From Cytidiella melzeri (lineage: Eukaryota; Basidiomycota; Agaricomycetes; Polyporales; Irpicaceae): a stretch of 64,000 nucleotides of DNA. Shown here piece after piece: positions 54,521 through 64,000 of the stretch. Both the position numbers and the translations under genes were made by a program. The notes beneath the pieces are model-generated. The model saw nothing but the letters and a program-made list of their open reading frames with translations, had not been told where the DNA came from and searched no databases. The stretch spans positions 62,001 to 126,000 of the forward strand of contig JABYQR010000086.1 in NCBI GenBank assembly GCA_022592445.1, written 5' to 3'. Numbering within the stretch: the stretch's first letter is position 1; each line of letters begins with the position of its first letter.

Positions 54521-55652
54521 AACACAAAGCCCCCTAAAAAAATTGTTTGTTTGTTTGTTTGTTGGTTCACTGCTTTTTTTCGATTCACCAATTGATATCC
54601 TCACTGCTCGCTGCTCAACCGTCGGGTGCATTATCACTGTATCACTGGCAAGCATTCCATTCCATTTCATCCGAACAAAACAATCCCCACCTCCCACTCA
54701 CACTCATTCATCTACATCTGTAAGCAAATACGTACGTACGTACGAAAACTTTGAATATCCGATAATCAAACAATCTTCGACACACACACACCAAAAAAAA
54801 GCAACTTGCGTTTGAGAAGCACGCAGTCCAGAAAAGGTAGCACTGCTTCTTATAAATTTGGAATCTTCTTCTTTTCGTAGAATATCGATTACAAATTGTC
54901 AAATCGATGCCACAGCCCCACGAACTTGAAACCGTTAACGTTCGTCCAAGGCGAGGCAACACCTCACTCGAGGTAAAGTGGGGCGTTTGTGAAAAACGCC
55001 ACAACGGTACTTCCAAGTTGATCAAGTAATTATAACACACCCGTTCATCACACACAACACGATTTTTTTGTTAAGAAAAAAAATGCTTTACAAACAAACA
55101 CTGCCATTTCATTCTTCTATATAAGCCTATCGAAAACAGCGTTTACACAATCGCGAGGCGGGTTACAGCAAGACCAAAAAGACTTTAAGGAACATACTAC
55201 TAGCTAAAAAGACCATACTTCATACGTAGCACAAAAACAAACAAACACAACAAGACCCCCAAGTGAGAGAAACAAAAAGGCGAGAATTATGAATCGATCA
55301 AGACGATGATGAGGATAAGTTAAGAGAAAAAAGGGTATGAAGAGGCGAGGGGAGAGGAAAAAATGTTATATGGCACAGCAGAATGCGGAGGATGCGGGGA
55401 AATTGCAAGTGGGGTAAACGAGGATCAATGACGAGAGCAAGGTTTGATATAATAAAGGGGCGGGAGAGAGGTGTCGCGAAGCGGGCGCAAGTTTAACGGA
55501 TGGGATGGAAGGGGAGGGGAGGAGAGAGAGGAGAGGGAGAGCGAGGGAGAGAGCATGTTGTGATAATGAATACATAATGATAGCAGCCAAACCCGACAGC
55601 AAAAGAAAGAGAGAAAGAAACAAGAAAGCAAAGAGGGACAGTCGCACCGTGT
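54521..55652. other. Gene-free stretch between array and FYVE gene
   Basis: AT-rich, with (GTTT)n at about 54545, a (ACGT)n run at about 54729-54744 and poly-A tracts. From ~55380 it is purine-rich on plus (GAGAGGGAGAGCGAGG), which fits the 3' flank of the FYVE gene. No ORF is supported. Confidence 0.45.
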
Positions 55653-56921
55653 TCAAAATGTCGACAACTTGAACGGACCAGCGAGACTCCTCGGCTCGAC
55701 CTCCCTCGGGAACCACAACTGGAAATCGCCATTTTTGACGACCGGGTTGAGTTTCAGCAGTCGAAGCTCTTCTTCCTCGCGTTCCATCTCAATCTCGTAC
55801 GCCGCCTTCGTGCCAGGCACTCTCAGCCCGACGACTTCGACTGAAGGCTTGGGTTGCCATCGTCCACCGCCGTTGGCTTTGCAGATGACCGAGGCGTGGC
55901 GTAATGGGTAGGCATCGAGTTCGGCGGAGCATGTAGAACCGCTGGAGATTGGAGGGGTCGAGGTGGGAAGGGTCTGGGCGCGTGGGCTGGTGTTTGCTCG
56001 GCGGAGTGGTGTACGAGCGAGAGGGCTGATAGGGAGAGCTTCGAGGGAAGAGTGAGGCGTCCGTGGTGAGCTATTACTCGAACCAGTAGAACTACTCTCG
56101 TTCTCCCACTGCTCGGCCTCTTCGAGCTTCTTCCTGTGCAATAACAAACTGCGGCGGCCTTTGGTGCCGTGAATCTGGTCCCAACAATCGTCGCACACTC
56201 GGGCGCACACGACGGAAGACTCGGAGGAAGCAAAGTTGGCGATGGGGATGCCTCTGGGTGGGTTGAGGAAGGGGAGGTCCGAGGTGTCAAGGAGAGTTGT
56301 GGAGCGGGTCGAGCATTCTGCGCAGAACACGCCACCGCATTTCCTGCAGTGCTGAGAAAAACAAAAGAGATACGATCAGACCGGGGCGCGCGACGCTTGA
56401 AGGATTGAAAGGTGGATGATGTGACGGATGGGGGCACTTACGTGTCTGCGCTCAAAGAGGGAGAACTTGCGGCTGCAGAGAAAGATGTCGCAGCGAGATG
56501 CCTGCGAGTCGGGCTGATCAAACGCGTGCGATCAGCCACGTGTTGAAGGATGGGATCAACACGAGTTGAACTTTACCTTCCAGAGACTCTTGTGCAAAAG
56601 GACTGCGAGGTGTTCGTTGCGCCTCAGAGCGTCTTTGCCATGTTGCAGAATGGCACCTGTGCGGGAATCGATGGGGGAAGTCGACAAGGGCGAGTCTGAG
56701 ATGCAGTAGCGGGCGTCGAAAGAGGTGGCGAGCGATGAAGAGCTGGCGTCTGACGCGTTCGTGACTGTTGGTGTTGTTGTTCGTGAGCTGTCACATCCGT
56801 GGCCACCGGGGTGACAAGGAACGTGACGCGTACCTTGTGAGGATGAGAGACAGTGGATGTCGTTGTGGGCGGGGCTTAATGAGGCGAGTCGCGAGACTAC
56901 GGCAGCAGCGAAGGAGGACAT
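55653..56921 (-). CDS. FYVE zinc-finger protein
   Basis: About 370 aa in three exons: 56577-56921, about 56442-56509 and about 55653-56353. Exon 1 starts MSSFAAAVVSRLASL and is Ser/Thr-rich. The FYVE finger starts at its end: WKPD (the WxxD motif, split by intron 1), then SRCDIFLCSRKFSLF, the phosphoinositide-binding ERRHHCRKCGG (split by intron 2), VFCAEC, and after a ~35-residue insertion VCARVCDDCW. FYVE domains bind PI3P on endosomes. The first Cys pair is spaced C-x4-C instead of the usual C-x2-C. The C-terminal half is Ser/Pro-rich, then a short conserved end (WFPREVEPRSLAGPFKLSTF). Gene identity among fungal FYVE proteins (for example Pib1- or Vac1-like) is not resolved. An upstream in-frame ATG at 56978 is possible. 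Confidence 0.85.
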
Positions 56922-57796
56922 TGTTGTGTTGTGGTAATTAACGGGAGAGAGGGGGAGGGGAAGAGGGTTTACAGACAAACGGAGGAACTACGGGGAGGGA
57001 GGCGGAGGGGTGCTATATACCACACGAGACGAAGCGCTGAACAAGCGAAAATGGGAACCTGGATGTGGCGCGAGGCGAAGATCCCGATCTGAGTGGGATC
57101 TGGAGATGGCGGTGGATTTGGGTGGGAATCCTCATGTTTCCTCAGCCTCGGACGCCAATCACCGTCTCTCGAGTGCTCGTCGGAGAAAGCCAGGTCCCTC
57201 TCCCCCTCGCAACATCCTCGCCCCAGCCACGGGAGCCACGAACACCTGAGCCATGTTCCCCCAACCAACGCTGTGTTTCTCCTCAGATTCTGCGTATCGG
57301 CGAGGCCGTTCATAGCGAAGATACAGGGGATAAAACAGGAACGAGGTCGTCATGCCCACGCAAGCAGTGAACAGTGAACACGCTCGTCGACGCGTCGAAC
57401 GAGCAGCTCCGTCTTTATCGTCCTCCATCGGTCCTTGTCCAATCAGAAATTGAGGCGTATATAAAACCCGGCTTCCAGTTCCGAACCAATCCCACGTCGT
57501 CTCACCCGCTCGAGCACGGGGAGTGTTGATCACTCTGATAATATCCGTGGGTAAGAATACTTTGCTGGTGACACTGGCGTCGTTGGCCCTGCATTGAGGA
57601 GAGACGTGGCGCAGGTACTCCCCACACACGAGCCAATATGCAGTACATCGACGGCGGCGCTGTACACCGAATTTCACGAGCAAATGTGCAGTACAGTACT
57701 TGGAGAGTTTATCCAAGGACGGGTTATGTCCACGAGCTGGCGCGTGCTGTGGCGTACGACGGGAACATCCGAAGAGCGGGACCGACCCTGCGAGTG
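56922..57796. promoter_or_regulatory. Upstream region of the FYVE gene
   Basis: No convincing gene. Several overlapping ORFs on both strands look like chance products of GC-rich DNA. A pyrimidine-rich (minus-strand) stretch at 56940-57010 lies just before the FYVE start. Confidence 0.4.
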
Positions 57797-58264
57797 ATGA
57801 TCCTCTTTCGAGCGCACGTTACGGCACTCGCCATCAACACTCCCCTTGTCATCTTTCTCTCGTCTTCTGTTCTCCTGCCTCGCTCCATCCTTCTCCTTTC
57901 CTGCGTCAATGCAATCCCCGACAACGACGTCGCTTGCAACGGAACGCCCTTCAATGTGTTAGGTAACTCTACGAGCTCTCTGATAGGCCCATCTGCCGCT
58001 GCCTCTGCCATTTCACCACCTGCTGTAAACAATCCATCGACAGCAATCCTTTCACTTTTCTTTTTCTCGCCAAACGATACGCTGCTCCCGACGCTCCTCA
58101 ACACCATTGCCTTGGGCTCCGTGGTCACCACCGTACATGCTCCCGCCCTCACGCTTCCAAGATGGCCCTTTCAATACTCGCGTGCGTACAACTTACGTCT
58201 GTCGTTGTCCTTTCACGTTATGAGATGCCGAAACTCAAAATACACGCTTTGCTTTCTTACCTAG
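57797..58264 (+). CDS. Doubtful ORF, possibly a secreted protein
   Basis: About 155 codons from the ATG at 57797 (MILFRAHVTALAINTPLVIF) with a very hydrophobic N-terminus. This is followed by CVNAIPDNDVACNGTPFN and a Ser/Ala/Leu-rich part with SPNDTLLPTLLNTIALGS. It could be a signal peptide, but the same DNA is also a pyrimidine-rich promoter-like tract, and a 143-codon ORF lies opposite on minus (57724-58152). No domain recognised. Either strand, or neither, may be coding. Confidence 0.22.
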   Translation: MILFRAHVTALAINTPLVIFLSSSVLLPRSILLLSCVNAIPDNDVACNGTPFNVLGNSTSSLIGPSAAASAISPPAVNNPSTAILSLFFFSPNDTLLPTLLNTIALGSVVTTVHAPALTLPRWPFQYSRAYNLRLSLSFHVMRCRNSKYTLCFLT

Positions 58265-60149
58265 CTCCGGCAACTATACCAACTGTCCCCCACCCCCCCC
58301 CCGGTGGTTTTTCTCAGCCTAGCCAACCTCCATCCCGTAAGTGGCGTCGGGAGGGAATCAAAAGTCGGCTAACTCTCAATTCCATAATTGACCTTGTGAA
58401 CAACCTGGTAAGTAGATTTCTCCGTTTGTGCGTTGCCCTTGTTCCATCGTCAGGTGTTTTTTTTGCGTCTTTAACAACATGCCCCAGCATCGATCGTTGT
58501 TACACGAGGCTGGACGGACGCACCGATCTCGAGCGCAAGAACGCAGGCCTCGTTGCTCTCCAATTTTCGCTTCCCTCTCTCCCTCTCCTCTCCTCCTCCG
58601 CCGGTGAAAGACCGGGCATCCAAAAGACACCCTACGACGGACCAAGCTGTTCAATTATGGTTTAGCATCCGTACCCTAATCCTTCCCAAAGGGTTTTTAC
58701 ATAGCCGGCTTACGTGCCTCCCAGTCAAAGCTGGACACCGGTGGCGCAACACCAAAACGCCCGACACAAAAAAACCCATTTGGACTAGCGGGAAGGGCTT
58801 TACCCCGTACTTTATGCTTATGCTCACTGTATTCATTAACTCACTTATCTCCTCCCTGTCAGGTTTTGGTGCGTGCCCGGCCGTTGTCAAGGATGTCTCG
58901 TGGCTGGCTCCGGCAATTGAGGGGATTAGTTCCAATCCAATCCTGGTCCTGTCTATCTGTCATCCTAAAAGCCTTGGAATGACGGATGGGTAGGATGGGA
59001 TAGGATAGGCTTGACGTTGGGGCGCGCTGCGGCCATCATATGGATAAGCCTTTTTATTTCTTTTTTCTTTTGTTCATTATTCTCTGGTTGGATGGTTGGA
59101 ACAAGCTGCGGAAGGCGTGCAATTGGTGGTGAAAGAATTACGGCGCGTTGTTTCTTTTTTTGGTGGTTTCAATACTCGTATTCTGAGCGAGTTGACGGGA
59201 AGGGGGGTTGGATTTTTGAATACGCCCGACACGCCGACTTGGAGGGATGGGCTGTTTGCAAGACGGAATTAAGGACAGGGGGGCATCAACAATAATGTAA
59301 CGGTATGTCGGTTTTGCTCCCAGAAGAATCAAGGGCGTTGACCTTGGGACCAGTCCACTGCTCAGGACTCACCTCTCTCGCCTCCTACGAGCTCTTCAAA
59401 CTTGAAGTTTGAAGGATGGCACCCTTTCCCGTAAAACAACAAAACAAACAAAGGTGAGTACGACGACTGCTTAATCTCAATCTCAATGTTTAATATTTGC
59501 CTCATATCGAATCGAACAAAAGACAGGACGCGCGCCGGCCCGTCTCTCCCTCCCTCTTTCTCGCATCCGTTAGGTTTCTTTCTTTGCACTTTGCTTTCCA
59601 AACAGTATATTGTGCCTGGACAACGTATATATACGTACGTACTTACTTGTTTGCACTTGTTGTCGAGGAGATTTGGACGTATTCAAGTTGCGCTGACTGG
59701 CAGTCATACATACTGTATATGGGTGTGTCTTTCCTTTTTCCTCCTTCTCCATGCTCACACGGTACCAAAGAGCTGCGTTCACAAGCCACTTCTTGAACTT
59801 GAAAGTCCGTCTACTTGAGATGTTTTTGTTGCATGCATGCTCGCCGTTTGCTCAGTGAAAATCTCGTACTTGAACGTGTACGTCGGGTCCTTGAGTTTCT
59901 TTCGACGGTAAAACAGGATGCTGACTTGAGCAGCAGCACACCGTTGAAAGAGGAAAAAAAAAAATTTGGTTTGTACTACGTACTACGTAAGTACGCAACT
60001 CGTCTCGCCCGTCTACTTACTTACAGAGTGGTCATGGCAGCAGCACGCATGTCCTAGGGAACGTTCGGAAGCACTTTAAGAATCATGCTCATTGAAGTAG
60101 TGGACAGTATCAACAAATAGCATTGAAGATAAGCTTCAAGGGGGGATGT
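58265..60149. other. Gene-free stretch
   Basis: Short ORFs only. Low-complexity pieces: a C-run at about 58288-58303, CTCTCC tracts at about 58570-58600, and TACGTACGTACTTACT at about 59630-59650. No gene, RNA or repeat family recognised. Confidence 0.45.
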
Positions 60150-60830
60150 ATACTGTCGTAGGACGCGCGTTGCAAAATGGACAGATGTTGCAAAACAGCC
60201 TCCAGCATCATCATTGCTCGTATTTCTGTACCGGTAAGAATGAGCATATATGCGGTTGTATATTATAAATGTGACTATCAGCTTTTGAGGGTTTTATGTG
60301 AGGGGATGCGAGCTAGCGAGCATTACCGGTGTGTTTTTGAGCAGTCAAAGTCACTCTTATATACATTGATCTTACAAGATAGAGATCCTCGCGTGCGGTG
60401 AGCATGATATGTGACAAGATATTATAAACATGTGTCTTTTATTGAACTATGTACTTTGATTGACTATATGAGGACGTGGTAAAGCTTGCAGGACAAAACG
60501 ACTGGATGAGCGTGATGGACTGGATGGGTAGGGTGACATCAGTTTAAACTCCGCCTGGCTGTAGCCGTATGACATACTCACTTGGCTCTGCGTGTGACGA
60601 TCTGATCAATCTGTGACACAAAAGTGGACAGTTGTTGCAAAACTCGAGTTACGACGACGGAAACGTTCCGCTCGTTGTTCAAGGCAATATCATCCTACAT
60701 AACCCTCCGGGAAGAATGCATTAGACAATAATCCATGCATTTAACAATAAATCATAATATTTGCATGAGAAACAAGCTTTCTAGCGATTTGATACGCAAA
60801 CATGTTGCAACGCGCGTCCTACGACAGTAT
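60150..60830. mobile_element. MITE-like element with 26-bp perfect terminal inverted repeats
   Basis: 60150-60175 (ATACTGTCGTAGGACGCGCG...) is the exact reverse complement of 60805-60830. The 681-bp interior has no transposase ORF. If the repeat is taken to start at CTGTCG, a TA stands at both ends, which suggests TA target duplication as in Tc1/mariner-like elements. Near each end, GGACAG(A/T)TGTTGCAAAAC occurs in direct orientation (about 60178 and 60628), possibly an internal transposase-binding site. Confidence 0.75.
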
Positions 60831-62742
60831 GCATGCGTAGTACGTATCAATCGTCAATTACTTTTTGAACAACGCTATCGTCTGAACCGCCGAACTCCTC
60901 CGAGGTCCCTTCATATTTATTGATAATATGATCGCAAGGCACCCCATCGTACCCTATTAATTATTGCCCACTCGTACCTACCGATTCGAGCGGGCAGAGG
61001 GAACTTTCCCGAGGTTTCGCCACAGACCCTTGTCGTTGTCTTTCGGATCGCAACTCCCCTTTGCGAGTTGCGACGGATTTGTGTGTGTTTTTTAGAGGTA
61101 GTGCAAAACTAGGATTCGGGACGGACTGGTTTTTTTTTTGAAGGTGAGCGCATTGAAAATATTCCCTACTCAACTTCCGCGTGATTGAAGCTTGAAATTT
61201 GCATGGTATCCCTAACGTTAACGCGTTCGAGTCTTGCTTATGACTATTACAATTGCTTGGTTGATCCAGTAGAGAATCACGAGGGTCATGCATCCCTGTG
61301 TTCAAGGACGCCGGTCGGATTTCGTCACAAGCCTTCGGTTCATCCTCTGCTCTCTCTCTCTCTCTCTCTCTCTCCCTCCACTGTGCCAACCTCGACTGGT
61401 TATGCACGTGTTGGGAGTGGACGCAGAAATAACCGAAGGATTTATCCGTGCGCCCGCCTTATTCTCGGTTACAGTGCTGTCATGTCACTCTCGATCAATT
61501 GTGCTTCTATCTAGGTGAGGTCGGTGTCACCGCGGCTTCTCTCTTCTCTCTCAGATCGTCTGGCTCAAAAAAGTCCCCAGTACGTTGTCTTTATTCGACG
61601 ATCTGGGGATGTGATCTGGGGTGTGTGTGTACGCACGTTACATATATAAAATGTCCTCAAAGTCTCCTGGCTGTCGGGCTTGTAAAGCTTTGAAGATTAT
61701 GGCGCGCAAGCTTTTTAATAATTTTTGTCCAAGGAATTGCCGTTTGTCCGCGACGTCACTACTACATTCGACGTTAAGGTTGTGTGTGACATCTCCTCTG
61801 CTTCACAAACTGCACGACCACGCCGGATTTGATGATTTTATTTTTTTCACTCGTGCAGAACAGGCGCAGGGCTTTTCTTTCCTTGGTGAGTGCGAAACGA
61901 AGCTTTGTGGAAACCCCGCCCATCGTTGTGTCTACGCGACTCTTCTTGCGAGACAACGTAAAGACAACCGAGCACAACGAACGACCTCTGATTTCGCTGT
62001 GGACGGTCAGTTGGAAGAGCCAACAATGCAACTATATCAATCCCGTTGGCAATCAAGGTACGTAATCGACACTTCTGAAGGCCCTCTACAACATCCAACG
62101 GCGAAAACAAAATCACAATTATCGCACAAGACCCACATGGGCCAACCGATCTGCTGTTATATAAATATACATTGTACATCTCACTGGTTTCTCCCGCCAG
62201 GCACACTGGCAGCTCAGTCTCTTTGTCTCAACTCAGTCTCGGAACGTTCAGCCTTTAAGGATTCGGTGCCTAATCCCAACCAATCTTGCACAGGAAGGTC
62301 GGTAAGTATCATGATATTTATAACCCACCATACTACATAGAAAGCATCGCACATGTACACCGATCGATATCCATCTTTCGAACCTCGGAAACGGATTTAT
62401 ATACATACATACTTATAATAAGAAGCTTAGCCTCTACGTATACACATGAAGGTTCTTCCTTGCTTACCGCATAGACCATACAACTACACACGTCTACATA
62501 AAGAATTTTTGATGTTTTGCCCTTTCGTTCGAATTCGTGTGTGTTGATAGGCAGCCATAGCCAGCAACAAACAAGGCAAGATCCAAACGTTCGACACAAA
62601 GAAAGGATCGTACGTGACGCAGGCTGCATACAAACTATTACACATCTATATACACTAATACAATTCAAACACTCAAAAACAAACTATTCGCAAGACAGAA
62701 CAACACTGTAGAGGAGAGACAAGAGCTTTTTGACCATTTCTT
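60831..62742. other. Gene-free stretch upstream of element and 3' of SNF2 gene
   Basis: Contains a (TC)n microsatellite at about 61349-61376 and a GTGTGTGT run at about 61620. A 239-codon plus ORF at 61621-62340 lacks domains and codon signal, and an Arg/Glu-repeat ORF on minus is produced by the microsatellite. No gene supported. Confidence 0.45.
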
Positions 62743-64000
62743 TCACTCTTCATCAGAAGGCGTCAAATACTCTTCATCGCTAATAACAGTCTTCCTCGCG
62801 CCTTTCCCCTTCGCCACAGGTCTCCGCTGCTGCTCGTCGTCCACCGGAGACAGCGCACCATCGTACCCAGACGAAGACGCAGCCGCCATCGGCGCACCAG
62901 GTAACCCACTCCCCACGATAAACTTGTCAAACGCCGCATCGAACACCTTCTCCATCTCGTCCGCGTCCTGATACACCCACGAGCCTTCCTGGTTGTACGT
63001 CCGCGCGTTGTTAAACATGAGCCTCCAGTCCTCCCGAAAGTCCAAGACAGTCTTGTACTGGTTGCCGGTAATGCGCTTGCGGATCTGCGACATCGCTATC
63101 GGCTGCCTGATGATCTCGTAGTAGTCCGGGTATGTCTGCAAAAATAAAAGGGCTTTAGATTATCCTTTTCTCTCTCTCTGTGTACTCCTTACCTTCTTGT
63201 CAGGAAGGCTGAGGAAGAGCTCACACCGACGACGGGTACCCGCCTCATCCTCGCAAGCCTGAACAGCCTTGTAACACTCGTTGTAGGCCTTCTTCATCTT
63301 GTCTCGAATCGCCGGTGTCACATCAGCAGGCTTTGTCTTGCGGCGTTTCTGTGTGGAACAAATCAGTAAACCTACCAAGTGTCACATAGCGACCTAGCCA
63401 CATACCGTATCCCGCTCCTCTTCCTCCTCACCGTTGAGAGAAGGGGTGATAGACATTGCCTTGCCCCGTTTGCGCTTCCCGTTCGACGATATCCCATCGT
63501 ACAGCGCGTCGACCATCTTCAGCTTGCCTTTCTTCACTTTCCTACCACGACCGCCGTCCTCGTCAAAGGCCGGTGAGTTCCGCGAGTCGACATCCTTGGG
63601 CATCTTGTTGGTCGCACGCCTCTCCTTGTGAGCCCGTGCTTTCTCGGAGAGCTCTTGCAGATCTTCTCCGTCCTCCAACGCCTACACAGACCACATTGGT
63701 GATACAGCAACGAAAACACGACAAACTGAACGTACCATAGCCCACTGATCGTCGCTGAGACCATCGTTATAGTTGACAACCGTGCGACGACGCTGACCAC
63801 GACCTTCAATCTCGTCAAATTCATCTTTGCTTCCAAAGGGCTCCTCGATGCGATAGCACTCGGGCAGTTCTTCCAGCTGCATCAAAGGCGGGGGAGGCTT
63901 GCCTCGGTTGCCAGCTGCCTTCCAGGCCTCGGCAGCGTCACGCTCGCGCTTGATGTCAAGGTCACGGAAGGCGATGGCTTCTTCCTCTGACCGAGCAATG
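62743..64000 (-). CDS. SWI/SNF-RSC ATPase (Snf2/Sth1 type), C-terminal part with bromodomain
   Basis: About the last 380 aa of a chromatin-remodelling ATPase; the 5' part, including the helicase domain, lies beyond the window. The first visible residues, IARSEEEAIAFRDLDIKRER and GNRGKPPPPLMQLEELPECY, match the post-helicase SnAC region, which couples ATP hydrolysis to histone contact. A Lys/Arg-rich linker follows (GRGRKVKKGKLKMVDALYDG, GKRKRGKAMS). The bromodomain spans several exons: CELFLSLPDKK, TYPDYYEIIRQPIAMSQI and DFREDWRLMFNNARTYNQEGSWVY, which includes the conserved acetyl-lysine Asn. The protein ends in an acidic tail TVISDEEYLTPSDEE. Exons are separated by ~50-60-bp introns. Whether it is Snf2 (SWI/SNF) or Sth1 (RSC) cannot be decided here. 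Confidence 0.9.

Noticed and set aside
54729..54744. ACGT tetranucleotide runs, also near 37640, 38100 and 59635
   Set aside because: Short microsatellites scattered in intergenic DNA; no link to a gene or repeat boundary.
60961..61407. 148-codon minus ORF starting with Arg-Glu repeats
   Set aside because: The repeat RERERE comes from a (TC)n microsatellite and the rest has no recognisable feature.
61621..62340. 239-codon plus-strand ORF
   Set aside because: No domain, poor coding character, homopolymer and intron-like motifs inside, and an equally long ORF on minus overlaps it. Treated as chance.

Overview
The window looks like nuclear DNA of an agaricomycete (mushroom-forming basidiomycete). 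Genes are split by many introns of about 50-60 bp with GT-AG ends. The gene set includes a FunK1-type fungal protein kinase, a TRANK1/UvrD-type giant helicase, a GMC alcohol oxidase, and INO80 (Arp5) and SWI/SNF-RSC (Snf2/Sth1) subunits. No species is assigned.

Layout. 1-28.2 kb is a gene-dense block of conserved genes: a partial GMC alcohol oxidase (-), ARP5 (+), a Sec4/Rab8-like GTPase (-), a very large superfamily-1 helicase (+), an ABC half-transporter (-), a long proline-rich/coiled-coil protein (+) and a FunK1 kinase (-). 28.3-55.6 kb is a gene-poor island of transposon relics, foldback repeats and a repeat array. 55.6-64 kb returns to ordinary genes: a FYVE-finger protein (-), one doubtful ORF, a 0.68-kb MITE-like element, and the C-terminal part of a Snf2/Sth1 ATPase with a bromodomain (-).

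The most interesting part is the repeat array at about 39.7-54.5 kb. At least three related units, all on the minus strand, carry a gene for a small secreted protein. Two copies are intact (151 and 160 aa). They share a nearly unchanged signal peptide and propeptide ending in a Lys-Arg (Kex2-type) site. The predicted mature domain is strongly diverged, although the non-coding flanks are still very similar. A third copy has lost its signal/pro region but keeps a TATA-like promoter. An intact Ty1/copia element (176-bp identical LTRs, GGTAA target duplication, single 1571-aa gag-pol ORF, half-tRNA primer site matching initiator tRNA-Met) sits between units. An 80-bp perfect inverted repeat with Pol III-like boxes also lies inside the array.

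The conserved genes have unrelated housekeeping roles (chromatin remodelling, vesicle traffic, transport, nucleic-acid helicase) and form no pathway. The array is best read as a local, repeat-driven expansion of a fast-evolving secreted protein family. Exon limits inside multi-exon genes were traced by eye; only the spans given are firm.
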